Under the pieces are notes generated by a model. The model saw only the letters and a list, made by a program, of their open reading frames with translations, did no database searches and had not been told where the DNA came from. The translations under genes and the position numbers were made by a program. From Betaproteobacteria bacterium (GTDB lineage Bacteria > Pseudomonadota > Gammaproteobacteria > Burkholderiales > Methylophilaceae): a stretch of 64,000 bases of DNA. Positions 48,926 through 58,802 of this stretch are shown piece by piece. Each line of letters starts with the position of its first letter. Positions within the stretch are counted from its first letter, which is position 1. The stretch is taken from positions 1-64,000 of the forward strand of contig VGHQ01000003.1 of assembly GCA_016868195.1 (NCBI GenBank), written 5' to 3'.

Positions 48926-48943
48926 CAACTTACTCAATAATGA

Positions 48944-50935
48944 TTACAGAATTGATTTGACAGTTGAAACCACATTTTCAACAGTAAATCCAAAATGTTT
49001 GAATAAAGCGCCACCAGGAGCTGATTCACCGAATATATCAATACCTACTGCTGCACCATCTAGACCAATATATTTTCTCCAGAAATCGGTTACACCTGCT
49101 TCAATTGATACACGTTTCACACCCGGGGTTAATACGCTATCTTGATAAGCTTGATCTTGTCGATCAAACACATTCGTTGATGGCATAGAAACTACACGCG
49201 CTTTAATATTTTGCTCTTTTAATGCGGCTTGAGATTTCAATGCAAGATCCACTTCTGATCCCGTTGCAATCAGAATGACATCAGCTTTACCACCTTCTGC
49301 CTCTGCTAATACATAAGCACCTTTGCGAATTAAATCAATTTGCGCATCAGTTCTTTTCGTAAATGAAGTATTTTGACGACTTAAAACCAAACTGGTTGGG
49401 TTATGAATACTTTCCACAGCAACTACCCATGCTACTGCAGTTTCAGTTGAGTCTGCTGGTCTCCATACATCCATTCTTGGAATATAACGAAGGCCTGCGG
49501 TAGTTTCGATAGGTTGATGCGTTGGACCATCTTCGCCTTGACCAATTGAGTCATGAGTTAGCACATAAATGACTCTTTGTTTCATAAGTGCTGCCATTCT
49601 CATACCGTTCTTCATATAATCCGTGAACATATGGAATGTACCTCCAAATGGAAGGACGCCACCATGAAGGGCCATACCATTCATAATTGCAGCCATACCA
49701 AATTCACGAACACCATAAGAAATATAGTTACCAGATGCCTTGCCGCTAACGTGCTGAAATGATGAGCAGCTTGTTAAGTTAGATCCAGTTAAGTCTGCTG
49801 AACCACCGACAAATTCGGGCAAGATTTGTGCAAGGGCTGTAATAGCATTTTGCGAGGCTTTACGTGTAGCTAGAACTTCAGCTTTTTCATTGACTGATTT
49901 AATCATCGCATCTGTTGATGATTTCCAGTTTTTTGGAAGGTCGCCTTTCATGCGACGTTTAAATTCAGCTGCTAAATCTGGGAATTCTTTTTCGTATGCT
50001 GCAAACTTGTCGTTCCATGCTGCTTCAGCTTTAGCGCCTCTATCTATGGCATTCCATCCTGCGTATATATCTTCAGGAATCACAAATGGATCATACTTCC
50101 AACCAATGGCTTCTCTTGTAGCAGCAACTTCAGCATCCCCTAGTGCTGATCCATGGCAATCATGCGATCCAGATTTGTTAGGTGAGCCTTTACCAATAAT
50201 CGTTTTACAGCAAATTAATGATGGTTTATCTGTAACTTTTTTTGCTGCCTCAACCGCTTCATTAATAGCTTCAAAATCATGGCCATCGACGTTAGGAATT
50301 ACATGCCAGCCGTATGACTCAAAACGTTTAGCTGTGTCATCTGTATACCAACCTTCGATATGACCATCAATAGAAATACCGTTGTCATCCCAGAAAGCAA
50401 TTAAATTACCAAGACCCCATGTGCCTGCAAGCGCACAAGCCTCATGAGACACACCTTCCATCATACAACCGTCACCTAAGAATACATATGTATGGTGATC
50501 TACGATTTTATGATTAGGTTTATTAAATTGATTGGCGAGTAATTTTTCAGCCATTGCAAAACCTACGGCATTACTAATACCTTGACCGAGAGGGCCTGTC
50601 GTTGTCTCAACACCTGGCGCATAACCATATTCGGGGTGGCCTGCACATTTAGAATGAAGTTGACGGAATGTTTTGATTTCATCCATCGGTAAGTCGTAAC
50701 CTGTGAGGTGAAGCAATGAATAAATCAACATGGATCCATGGCCATTCGAGAGAATAAAGCGATCACGATTAGCCCAATTTGGATTATTAGGGTTATGTTG
50801 TAAATGATGGTTCCATAAAATCTCAGCAATTTCAGCCATACCCATAGGCGCACCAGGATGTCCTGAGTTTGCTTTTTGAACTGCATCCATTGATAAGGCG
50901 CGAATTGCATTAGCTAAATCTTGACGTGTTGCCAT
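48944..50935 (-). CDS. tkt: Transketolase
   Basis: Thiamine pyrophosphate enzyme that transfers two-carbon units between sugar phosphates; central to the pentose phosphate and ribulose monophosphate cycles. The 663 residues have [15 protein letters not shown] (about 23), [12 protein letters not shown], the TPP motif [14 protein letters not shown] (about 155), and the pyrimidine-domain [12 protein letters not shown] and [11 protein letters not shown] start at the ATG at 50935 because GGGAGG lies 5-6 bases upstream; the frame is open 10 codons further but that part lacks a ribosome site. Leads tkt-gap-pgk-purC. Confidence 0.97.
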   Translation of the reverse strand: MATRQDLANAIRALSMDAVQKANSGHPGAPMGMAEIAEILWNHHLQHNPNNPNWANRDRFILSNGHGSMLIYSLLHLTGYDLPMDEIKTFRQLHSKCAGHPEYGYAPGVETTTGPLGQGISNAVGFAMAEKLLANQFNKPNHKIVDHHTYVFLGDGCMMEGVSHEACALAGTWGLGNLIAFWDDNGISIDGHIEGWYTDDTAKRFESYGWHVIPNVDGHDFEAINEAVEAAKKVTDKPSLICCKTIIGKGSPNKSGSHDCHGSALGDAEVAATREAIGWKYDPFVIPEDIYAGWNAIDRGAKAEAAWNDKFAAYEKEFPDLAAEFKRRMKGDLPKNWKSSTDAMIKSVNEKAEVLATRKASQNAITALAQILPEFVGGSADLTGSNLTSCSSFQHVSGKASGNYISYGVREFGMAAIMNGMALHGGVLPFGGTFHMFTDYMKNGMRMAALMKQRVIYVLTHDSIGQGEDGPTHQPIETTAGLRYIPRMDVWRPADSTETAVAWVVAVESIHNPTSLVLSRQNTSFTKRTDAQIDLIRKGAYVLAEAEGGKADVILIATGSEVDLALKSQAALKEQNIKARVVSMPSTNVFDRQDQAYQDSVLTPGVKRVSIEAGVTDFWRKYIGLDGAAVGIDIFGESAPGGALFKHFGFTVENVVSTVKSIL

Positions 50936-51000
50936 TATTGCCTCCCAAAATTGACTGCACGACAAATATTTTTTAAATATTTGCGTACCAAATCTAAAGT

Positions 51001-51132
51001 TTAATAATTGATGTTATTTTCACCTAAATTATTGCTTAAATAGCCCTTTTCAGCAAGGCGAATAGGGTCTTTTTGCTTCTTAATTATTCGCTCTAGATGC
51101 TTTTCATTCTCGCCATTTAATAGAGCATCCAA
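51001..51132 (-). CDS. Possible small ORF of unknown function (43 residues)
   Basis: A weak candidate. In the frame shifted by one from the thioredoxin-like gene, TTG at 51132 opens 43 codons to a TAA at 51003-51001, overlapping that gene's last 29 bases and filling most of the space before tkt. The peptide is charged and protein-like ([20 protein letters not shown], then a polar end) and its codons look like those of neighbouring genes. There is no ATG and no clear ribosome site, and I do not recognise the sequence. It may be a remnant of a longer coding region or chance. Confidence 0.3.
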   Translation of the reverse strand: MDALLNGENEKHLERIIKKQKDPIRLAEKGYLSNNLGENNINY

Positions 51133-51658
51133 TACTTGATTTTTGTTCGATTGGGCCTGATTGTGTTTCAGCGATAAGTTTCATTGCCTCATATAAATCT
51201 CGCGTATTATCGGGTGGTGGATCTCCCCGACCTGTTGCGTCAAAACGACCCCGATATTGCAATGCTAGATTTCGATTAAAGCCAAAAAAATCAGGGGTAC
51301 AAATAGCGTTATATGCTTTTGCAATTTCCTGAGTTTCATCAATCACATAAGGAAATGAAAAATGAAACTCATGTGCGATGCGCTTCATATTTTCAAAGGA
51401 GTCCTCAGGATAATTTAAAGGATCATTGCTCTGAATCGCGATCGTTTCAATACCCAAATCTTTAAGCGCTCGAACATCATGAACAAGTCTTGGTAAAATC
51501 GCTTTCACATATGGGCAGTGGTTACATATAAACATCACAAGTAAACCATTCTCCCCTTTTGATTTTTCTAAAGTCCAATTGGCGTCATCGACGCCTTGCA
51601 AATGATAATCAACGGCTTTCCAACCAAAATCACAAAGCGGAGTATTTAAACTAACCAT
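51104..51658 (-). CDS. Thioredoxin-like (AhpC/TSA-type) protein
   Basis: A 184-residue thioredoxin-fold protein with the active site CNHC at residues 45-48 in MFICNHCPYVKAI, followed by the peroxiredoxin/ResA-like strands IETIAIQSND and FPYVIDETQEIAKAYNAICTPDFF (in two parts). No signal peptide is visible, so it is probably cytoplasmic. Such proteins reduce disulphides or hydroperoxides; the exact substrate is unknown. It is divergent from rsmE (43 bases) and single. Confidence 0.86.
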   Translation of the reverse strand: MVSLNTPLCDFGWKAVDYHLQGVDDANWTLEKSKGENGLLVMFICNHCPYVKAILPRLVHDVRALKDLGIETIAIQSNDPLNYPEDSFENMKRIAHEFHFSFPYVIDETQEIAKAYNAICTPDFFGFNRNLALQYRGRFDATGRGDPPPDNTRDLYEAMKLIAETQSGPIEQKSSIGCSIKWRE

Positions 51659-51701
51659 GTTTTATGCCTTAATATAGCTTACCTATTAGATAGAATTAAC
51701 T

Positions 51702-52442
51702 ATGGAAGAAAATCGATTTTACCACTCGAAAAACCTAGAACTCAAAGATATCGTTGAGTTGGAAGCACAAACGCATATTCACGCTACAAAAGTTTTAAGA
51801 TTAAAAGTGGGCGATCAATTTGCTCTTTTTAATGGAGATGGTTTTGATTATGTGGCAAAAGTGATTGAGATTTCGAAACATAAAACAACCGTTGAAATTA
51901 TCAATCAATATGAAGTCAATCATGAATCACCCCTTAAGATAACATTAGCCCAAGGTCTCGCTGCTGGAGATAAAATGGACTGGATTATTCAAAAAGCCGT
52001 TGAGCTTGGCGTTCATACTATCCAACCCTTATTAACGGAACGATCCATCATTAAATTGGATCGGGAAAGAGCAGATAAAAAACTTGAGCACTGGAAAACT
52101 GTCGTTATCTCGGCATGTGAACAAACTGGCAGAAGCACTATCCCGGATGTATTAAGTCCCATCCAGTTAAATTACTGGCTAAGTGAAGAAACCCTTAAAA
52201 CAGATACCTTAAAATTAATCCTTACACCATCAAAAGCCCAAAATATAAACCAGTTAGATAAACCATCTAATTCGATTGTATTTATGGTGGGGTCGGAAGG
52301 TGGCTTCTCGGAAAAAGAAATGGCCTTAGCTTTAAATCAATCCTTTATCCCTGTGAATTTTGGTCAAAGAATATTAAGAACTGAAACAGCTTCTATCGTT
52401 GCTTTATCTATTTTGCAAAACTTATGGGGTGATTTTGCATAA
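51702..52442 (+). CDS. rsmE: 16S rRNA (uracil(1498)-N(3))-methyltransferase
   Basis: SPOUT-class enzyme that methylates U1498 of 16S rRNA in the assembled 30S subunit. The 246 residues have an N-terminal PUA-like domain (HATKVLRLKVGDQFALFNGDG), then the methyltransferase domain with QKAVELGVHTIQPLLTERS (about 95-113), VVISACEQTGR, the knot motif MVGSEGGFSEKE (about 193-204) and LGQRILRTETA-like FGQRILRTETA. Length is normal. Confidence 0.95.
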   Translation: MEENRFYHSKNLELKDIVELEAQTHIHATKVLRLKVGDQFALFNGDGFDYVAKVIEISKHKTTVEIINQYEVNHESPLKITLAQGLAAGDKMDWIIQKAVELGVHTIQPLLTERSIIKLDRERADKKLEHWKTVVISACEQTGRSTIPDVLSPIQLNYWLSEETLKTDTLKLILTPSKAQNINQLDKPSNSIVFMVGSEGGFSEKEMALALNQSFIPVNFGQRILRTETASIVALSILQNLWGDFA

Positions 52443-52469
52443 AACGCAAAAATTCTAGTTTTTTTGTAA

Positions 52470-52494
52470 AAAATACATGTAAAATATGTATTTT
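52470..52494. promoter_or_regulatory. Palindrome upstream of the HTH-argA gene, candidate operator
   Basis: Perfect 9-base arms AAAATACAT (52470-52478) and ATGTATTTT (52486-52494) separated by 7 bases. It ends 17 bases before the start codon at 52512 and overlaps possible promoter hexamers (TAGTTT at 52456-52461 and TAAAAT at 52480-52485, 18 bases apart). Centre-to-centre distance of the half-sites is 16 bases, of the order expected for a dimeric Xre-type protein. No GC-rich stem or T-run, so it is not a terminator. Operator role is inference. Confidence 0.55.
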
Positions 52495-52511
52495 AAGCAA
52501 ATTATTACCCT

Positions 52512-54065
52512 ATGTCACTTGGCGAAGCAATCAGAAAAAGAAGAAAGTCTTTGGGGCTCACCCTTCAAGTATTAGCAGAAAAAATTGCGAGCGACCCTGG
52601 CAATCTCTCTAGAATTGAAAGAGGCGCCCAAAATGTCAGTGAAGCGCAACTACTCAAAATATGTGAAGCCCTCAATTGTGCACCCTCTAGTCTTTTTCAA
52701 AATAAGACTTCACCTAACCTCATTCAAAAATTAGATAGCCAAACATTTGCAAGATGGTTTAGGTTGGCAGCCCCCTATATCAACACATTTAGCAATAAAA
52801 CATTTGTCATTGCTTTTGGAGGCGAACTTCTCGATGAGGATCAATTTACGGCACTCTCTCACGACATCAATTTATTGACCTGCTTGAATGTCAAAATAGT
52901 GCTCGTCCATGGCGCGAGACCTCAAATCGATCAAAAGCTTAAGGAGAAAAAAATCTCCACGCAGCTTGTGCGAAATGTTCGCGTAACTGATGATTTGACC
53001 ATGGAGGCTGTGAAAGAGGCCAATGGTCTCATTAAAATTAATATTGAATCCACACTTTCTTCTAGCCTTTTAAATTCTCCCATGGCAGGAAGTGACATTA
53101 AAGTGTCCAGCGGAAACTTTATAACGGCAAAACCTTTAGGCGTAATCGAAGGCATCGATATGCAACATACTGGGGAAGTCAGAAAAATTGATAGTGCTGC
53201 GATTAAGAAAAAATTAGATAACAAAGAGTTAGTTGTCATATCTCCTATCGGATATTCACCGACAGGCGAAGTGTTTAATCTCACCATGGAAGATGTCGCT
53301 CTCAAAACATCGATCGCACTAGAAGCTGATAAATTGATTCTTCTTATAGATTCTGATGGTATTTTTAATTTAAGAAATGAGTTGCTGCACGAAATGACTT
53401 TAGAAAAAGCTATCAATCTCTATAAAAGTATTGCAAAAAATAATCCAAAAAAACATGAACTCATCAACATTAATTCAAATGAGCTGGATCTTCTTGAAAT
53501 TGCCATCAAAGCATCCGAAGCCGGTATTCATAAAATTCATTTAATTAATCGACATATCGATGGAGCTATTCTTCAAGAATTATTTACGGACGAGGGGGTT
53601 GGCACTGTAATTACAGAAAAAGCTCTCGATACAATTAGACAGGCGAATCATAATGATGTGAAAAGCATTCACAGACTCACCAATCCGCAAGAGGCGGGAG
53701 GCTATCTCATTAAAAGGGGTAAAGAACGAATTGATCATGATATCAATAATTTTTTTGTGATTGAGCATGATAAAAAAATTATCGGTTGTGCCGCTTTATA
53801 CCCTTACACCGATCATATTGAATTTGCATGTTTCGCAATTAATAAAAACTATCAATCAAAAGGATTTGGTTCAAAGCTTTATAATTATTGTGAAGAAATG
53901 GCACGAGAAAAAAGTTATAAATATTTATTTGCGCTTACTACAAGAACTGAACACTGGTTTATCGAAAAAGGCTTTAAAGAAGAGAATATCCAAAAACTTC
54001 CTAAAAAAAGATTAGAGTCTTACCTGCCGGAAAGAAATTCAAAATTTTTTATTAAAAAGCTTTAA
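52512..54065 (+). CDS. argA: N-acetylglutamate synthase with N-terminal Xre-type HTH domain
   Basis: A 517-residue three-part protein. Residues 4-61 form a Cro/C1-Xre helix-turn-helix (GEAIRKRRKSLGLTL; then LSRIERG, with the recognition helix). Residues from about 76 are the ArgA amino-acid-kinase-like domain, starting WFRLAAPYINTF and FVIAFGGELL, with VLVHGARPQID and NVRVTDDLTMEAVKEA. Residues 373-517 are the GNAT acetyltransferase, with the acetyl-CoA loop YQSKGFGS (447-454) and LTTRTEHWF. ArgA makes N-acetylglutamate, the first step to arginine, and in proteobacteria the kinase-like domain binds arginine as inhibitor. The HTH makes it about 75 residues longer than normal ArgA. argB follows after 15 bases. 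Fusion is uninterrupted, with no frameshift. Confidence 0.9.
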   Translation: MSLGEAIRKRRKSLGLTLQVLAEKIASDPGNLSRIERGAQNVSEAQLLKICEALNCAPSSLFQNKTSPNLIQKLDSQTFARWFRLAAPYINTFSNKTFVIAFGGELLDEDQFTALSHDINLLTCLNVKIVLVHGARPQIDQKLKEKKISTQLVRNVRVTDDLTMEAVKEANGLIKINIESTLSSSLLNSPMAGSDIKVSSGNFITAKPLGVIEGIDMQHTGEVRKIDSAAIKKKLDNKELVVISPIGYSPTGEVFNLTMEDVALKTSIALEADKLILLIDSDGIFNLRNELLHEMTLEKAINLYKSIAKNNPKKHELININSNELDLLEIAIKASEAGIHKIHLINRHIDGAILQELFTDEGVGTVITEKALDTIRQANHNDVKSIHRLTNPQEAGGYLIKRGKERIDHDINNFFVIEHDKKIIGCAALYPYTDHIEFACFAINKNYQSKGFGSKLYNYCEEMAREKSYKYLFALTTRTEHWFIEKGFKEENIQKLPKKRLESYLPERNSKFFIKKL

Positions 54066-54977
<912 letters not shown>

Positions 54978-55595
54978 TTGTCCAAAATTTGGATTTTTGA
55001 TTTAGACGATACACTGCACGACGCAAGCTCCAAAATATTTCCAAGTATCAATCAATCAATGACTGGCTATGTCAGTCAGAAACTTCAAATTAGCCACCGA
55101 GATGCGCATGATCTACGCGATCAATATTGGAAAGTGTATGGCGCAACTTTAAAAGGATTAATGGAAAATCACGGTGTTGACCCAAAAGAATTTTTACTTA
55201 ATACACACGATGCAGAAGAGCTTTCAAAATTTGTGAAACAATCTCATGCCTTAGAAAATACATTAAAAAAAATCAAAGGGCAAAAAATTATTTTTACAAA
55301 CGCACCGTTTCACTACGCAATTGCAATTATAAAATCACTTAATATTCAAAAATATTTTTCTGCAGTTTATAGTATTGAATCAACTCGATACAATCCTAAG
55401 CCATCAATTTATGCATTCAGAAAAATCTTAAGACAACTTGGAAAAAAAGCACATCAATGCGTCATGGTCGAAGATGATCTTGCTAATTTAAAAATCGCTT
55501 ACAGGATTGGTATGCGAACAATTCTAGTATCCAAGCAAAATAAAAAAACAATTTTTGTAGGGAAACGCATTACAAAAATTACCCAATTAATTTAA
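54978..55595 (+). CDS. HAD family pyrimidine 5'-nucleotidase
   Basis: A 205-residue HAD phosphatase of the SDT1-like pyrimidine 5'-nucleotidase group. Motif I is FDLDDTLHDAS (7-17), motif II lies in KIIFTNAPFHYAI (about 102-114), motif III lysine in NPKPSIYAF and motif IV in MVEDDLANL (about 172-180). The start is the TTG at 54978, directly after the argB stop codon, chosen because it gives the typical N-terminus just before motif I. argB followed by this gene is a common betaproteobacterial order. Substrate preference is inferred from the family. Confidence 0.85.
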   Translation: MSKIWIFDLDDTLHDASSKIFPSINQSMTGYVSQKLQISHRDAHDLRDQYWKVYGATLKGLMENHGVDPKEFLLNTHDAEELSKFVKQSHALENTLKKIKGQKIIFTNAPFHYAIAIIKSLNIQKYFSAVYSIESTRYNPKPSIYAFRKILRQLGKKAHQCVMVEDDLANLKIAYRIGMRTILVSKQNKKTIFVGKRITKITQLI

Positions 55596-55600
55596 GGGAG

Positions 55601-56725
55601 CTAGATAAGTTTTGTTGTTAGGTTAAGACGAGCCTCATATATCGCATCCTTAATATCTAAGCCCCGCTTATTCTGACTAATTGAACTCAGATTTAACTTA
55701 TTAAGATGCTTTAGATACTTATTCAAAGATTTCAAAGTGATTGAAGCTGCCTTTAATTGAGCTGGCTGGCTACAAATAAAAGCTTCGAAAATTTTCATCA
55801 CATCTAAAAGAGTATCTGGGCTTCTAAATAAATCCATTTTATAAATCAAATCTAGAATTTGGCGAGGTTTAAGTTTTTTAAATTGCTTTAGATCTGATAA
55901 ATTGGATATTGTCTTTTTAGTTAATTTTTTTACTTCATTTGGCACAGATAACTTTGTATAAATTTCTTCTTGAAGTTTGCTATTCGTTTTTAAAGGGTAA
56001 AGATACATAAAAAATAAAGCTGCTTTCACTTCTGGAGAATACTTTGCTTTGAGAGCATATTCAAAACTCTTCCTTATAGAATGTTTATGTTTAACATAAT
56101 TCATTTCTGGTAAGAGTAATTGAAGCGCGCCACATTTATGAAGAACCTCGAACATTAAATAAGATTTTTTTTCAGAAAATCCAACAAATAGCTCATGCCA
56201 AATTCTTTCTGATGCCACAGCTTCTATTTCTTTATTTTTTACAATTTGCTTAAGAATCGCTGCTGTCTTGGGATGGATTTTAAATTGATAAAATCGAGCA
56301 GAAAATCGAGCTATACGTAATACACGAATAGGGTCTTCTACAAAAGCAGCGCTCACATGACGTAAAACTTTATTTTTAATATCCTCAATGCCATGAAAGG
56401 GATCAATAAACTGGCCTTTTGCATCCTTTGCAATAGCATTTATGGTCAAATCTCTGCGTTTTAAATCTTCCTCTAAAGTCACTTCTTTTGACGCATAGAC
56501 TTTAAAGCCCTTATATCCTTTTGAAACTTTGCGCTCTATTCTCGCTAACGCATATTCATGATGTGTTTTGGGATGTAAAAAAACTGGAAAATCTTTACCT
56601 ACAGGTTTATAGCCCAACTTAATCATTTCCTCAAAAGTCGATCCTACAACCACATAGTCTTTATCTTTAACCGATAAGCCCATAATCTGGTCACGAACAG
56701 CACCACCCACAAGATAGATTTTCAT
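55601..56725 (-). CDS. cca: CCA-adding enzyme (tRNA nucleotidyltransferase), HD domain degenerate
   Basis: Repairs or adds the 3' CCA of tRNAs without a template. The 374 residues match the class II Cca: VGGAVRDQIMGLSVKDKDYVVVGS in two blocks (5-28; catalytic acidic residues in DKDY), DFPVFLHPKTHHEYALAR, RRDLTINAIAKD and EDPIRVLRIARFSARF. The E. coli enzyme (about 412 residues) also has an HD phosphohydrolase domain; here the region expected to carry HDLGK reads FFMYLYP (about 241), so the metal site is lost and only nucleotidyltransferase activity is expected. It abuts the NDUFA9-like gene. All four tRNA genes in the window already encode CCA, so the role here would be repair. Confidence 0.93.
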   Translation of the reverse strand: MKIYLVGGAVRDQIMGLSVKDKDYVVVGSTFEEMIKLGYKPVGKDFPVFLHPKTHHEYALARIERKVSKGYKGFKVYASKEVTLEEDLKRRDLTINAIAKDAKGQFIDPFHGIEDIKNKVLRHVSAAFVEDPIRVLRIARFSARFYQFKIHPKTAAILKQIVKNKEIEAVASERIWHELFVGFSEKKSYLMFEVLHKCGALQLLLPEMNYVKHKHSIRKSFEYALKAKYSPEVKAALFFMYLYPLKTNSKLQEEIYTKLSVPNEVKKLTKKTISNLSDLKQFKKLKPRQILDLIYKMDLFRSPDTLLDVMKIFEAFICSQPAQLKAASITLKSLNKYLKHLNKLNLSSISQNKRGLDIKDAIYEARLNLTTKLI

Positions 56726-57676
56726 TTATCGACCAGATTTACTTCTATAAAAATTATATTTAGCCCGAACAGGTAATCTATTTTTTTTAGTTTCCAGATA
56801 ATGCTCCAAACGCAGCATAGGGTAACGATATGGTATTGCATATTGAACATCTACAACATTATCAACTTGCATAGATCTCCAATTGTCTCGAGTCAATATT
56901 TTAATTGGCAAGATTTCCATGCTTAATGCAAATAAATACGAAAGTGATTTATTAAGAGGAATAATAATGCGCTGAAGTTTTTCAGACTTAATAATTAGTT
57001 TAATAATTTCTTTAAGTGAATAAATGTCAGGGCCGCCTAATTCATAAACTTTTCCGTATGTTTTTTTATCCCAAAGACTCTTGGTAAGGGTTTTTGAAAT
57101 ATCCTCAATAAATATAGGTTGAAATTTTGATTGAGGTGATAATAAGACTATGAGCGGTAACCATTTCACAAGCAGTTTAAACATATTAATAAAATTATCT
57201 TTGGTACCAAAAATAATAGAAGGTCTTAATATAGTTAAGAAAAGATCTTTTTGCTTAAGTAATGCAGCCTCTCCAAATATTTTAGATTTGAGATATAAAC
57301 TAGGGGCATTTATGCTAGCGCCCAAAGCGCTCACATGTATAAGCCTTTTAATACCCAACTCTTTCATGATTTTAGATAAATCGCTTGGCCAAAGATGGTG
57401 AATCTTATCAAAAGAATTTTTTTTAGATTGATGCAGAATCCCTATCAGATTGATGACAACATCTGTATTTTTTAAATCTTTTTTTACTTGTGTGAGGTCA
57501 TCAAGATTAAAGTCAAATATTTGAATATTTGGATTTACTGTCCAGAATTTAATTTTTTCTTTATTTCGTGAAAATAATTTTAGACGGTAATTAGATTGAT
57601 TCAGCGCTAAGACAATACTAGAGCCTAAAAAGCCCGAAGCCCCAAAAATAGCAATTGTTTTTTTTGATTGAGCCAC
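56726..57676 (-). CDS. NDUFA9-like NAD(P)-binding protein (atypical SDR)
   Basis: A 316-residue extended/atypical short-chain dehydrogenase-type protein related to the complex I accessory subunit NDUFA9. The Rossmann motif is IAIFGASGFLGSSIV (8-22), then VVINLIGIL (about 74), LIHVSALGA (about 112) and the TILRPSIIFG strand (about 147). The catalytic YxxxK tyrosine appears as YLKSK. No substrate can be inferred. It lies between a small membrane gene and cca, the usual betaproteobacterial neighbourhood. Confidence 0.83.
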   Translation of the reverse strand: MAQSKKTIAIFGASGFLGSSIVLALNQSNYRLKLFSRNKEKIKFWTVNPNIQIFDFNLDDLTQVKKDLKNTDVVINLIGILHQSKKNSFDKIHHLWPSDLSKIMKELGIKRLIHVSALGASINAPSLYLKSKIFGEAALLKQKDLFLTILRPSIIFGTKDNFINMFKLLVKWLPLIVLLSPQSKFQPIFIEDISKTLTKSLWDKKTYGKVYELGGPDIYSLKEIIKLIIKSEKLQRIIIPLNKSLSYLFALSMEILPIKILTRDNWRSMQVDNVVDVQYAIPYRYPMLRLEHYLETKKNRLPVRAKYNFYRSKSGR

Positions 57677-57683
57677 TTTGATG

Positions 57684-57845
57684 TTAAAGCAGTCTTATTA
57701 TAAATATAAGAATCAGAATTAAAGTAATATTAGTTGTAATTTTTAGATACCTTATATATTTTTTATTTTTTGTATTTAGATATAGAAAAGTAAATGCCAC
57801 TAATATCGCAAGCATTAAAAATATACAAAATCTCAAAATATTCAT
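57684..57845 (-). CDS. Small two-helix membrane protein (53 residues)
   Basis: ATG at 57845 overlaps the lpxC stop (ATGA, 4 bases), and the frame closes at TAA 57686-57684. The protein has two strong hydrophobic segments (about 4-23 and 36-50) separated by a basic loop ([12 protein letters not shown]), and a short C-terminal end. The coupled ATGA start and the fit into the space between lpxC and the NDUFA9-like gene support a real gene. It is too short to name. I do not recognise a function; it may be an accessory of a neighbouring envelope protein. Confidence 0.75.
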   Translation of the reverse strand: MNILRFCIFLMLAILVAFTFLYLNTKNKKYIRYLKITTNITLILILIFIIRLL

Positions 57846-58795
57846 TGGTATGCTCCTACTATTGCTTGATTTAAAATTGCACTTCTCGAATTAATATAGC
57901 GTGTTGCCAAATTTGATGTCTTAGGATCTTTACTATCTAAAGTAGTGAGACTCCAGCTTTTTGTATTTGAAAGCAATGCAAGCAATAATTTATTATTTAA
58001 TTCATGGCCTGATTTATAAGCTTTAAAATTACCTATGATTGAATAGCCCAACATATAAAGATCGCCGACGGCATCAAGAATTTTATGACGAACAAATTCG
58101 TCTTTGTAGCGCAGTCCATCCATATTAATAATTTTATATTCATCTAAAACAATCGCATTATCAAGCGATCCACCTCTAGCTAGTCCATTTGATCTTAAAT
58201 ATTCAACCTCTTGCATAAATCCGAACGTGCGCGCACGACTAATTTCTGTAATATAGGATTCATCATAAAAATCTAGGGCAACTTTATTTGTGGCCTCATC
58301 AAATACTGGATGAAGAAAGTCAATTGTGAAATCAACTTTAAATCCTTCGTAAGGCTCGAATCTTGCCCATTTATCTTTATCTTTAACTTCTATGACATCA
58401 TTTATCAATACAAATTTTTTCGGGGCATCTTGTTCTTTAATTTGGGCAGTTTGAAGTAAATAAATGAAGGGGATAGAACTTCCATCCATAATTGGCACTT
58501 CTGAACCATTTAATTCAATCATAATATTATCGATACCTGTAGCAGATAATGCTGACATTAAATGCTCGATGGTCGCCACCCGTGAAGCATCTTTCCCAAT
58601 AGCCGAGCACATCTTGGTATCTTTAACCGCGTCAGGGCTTACTTTAACTTCGTGACTTTTCTTTTGATCCACTCTTCGAAAAACAATGCCTTGGTCGATT
58701 TCAGCAGGCTTGAGTGTCATTGTAACTTTCTCGCCATTGTGAAGACCTACGCCGGAAGTCGTCACAACTTTTTGAATAGTTCTCTGTTTGACCAT
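57842..58795 (-). CDS. lpxC: UDP-3-O-acyl-N-acetylglucosamine deacetylase
   Basis: Zinc deacetylase of the first committed step of lipid A synthesis. The 317 residues contain [17 protein letters not shown] (about 15-31), the zinc histidine in TIEHLMSAL (about 72-80), [17 protein letters not shown] (zinc histidine and aspartate of the HKILD motif, about 233), and the C-terminal YKSGHELNN with the catalytic histidine. Length is slightly longer than E. coli (305). It lies at the 3' side of ftsZ, as expected. Confidence 0.97.
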   Translation of the reverse strand: MVKQRTIQKVVTTSGVGLHNGEKVTMTLKPAEIDQGIVFRRVDQKKSHEVKVSPDAVKDTKMCSAIGKDASRVATIEHLMSALSATGIDNIMIELNGSEVPIMDGSSIPFIYLLQTAQIKEQDAPKKFVLINDVIEVKDKDKWARFEPYEGFKVDFTIDFLHPVFDEATNKVALDFYDESYITEISRARTFGFMQEVEYLRSNGLARGGSLDNAIVLDEYKIINMDGLRYKDEFVRHKILDAVGDLYMLGYSIIGNFKAYKSGHELNNKLLLALLSNTKSWSLTTLDSKDPKTSNLATRYINSRSAILNQAIVGAYQ

Positions 58796-58802
58796 TAAAT
58801 AC

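Noticed and set aside
49890-50363. 157-residue frame antisense to tkt
   Set aside because: It lies wholly within tkt, which has strong family motifs; the antisense frame has no recognisable domain or ribosome site.
50936-50965. 10 extra residues at the N-terminus of transketolase
   Set aside because: GGGAGG lies just upstream of ATG 50935, and the family N-terminus begins there.
52931-53416. 161-residue frame antisense to the HTH-argA gene
   Set aside because: Overlaps a well-supported gene completely and shows no motif; a by-product of codon bias.
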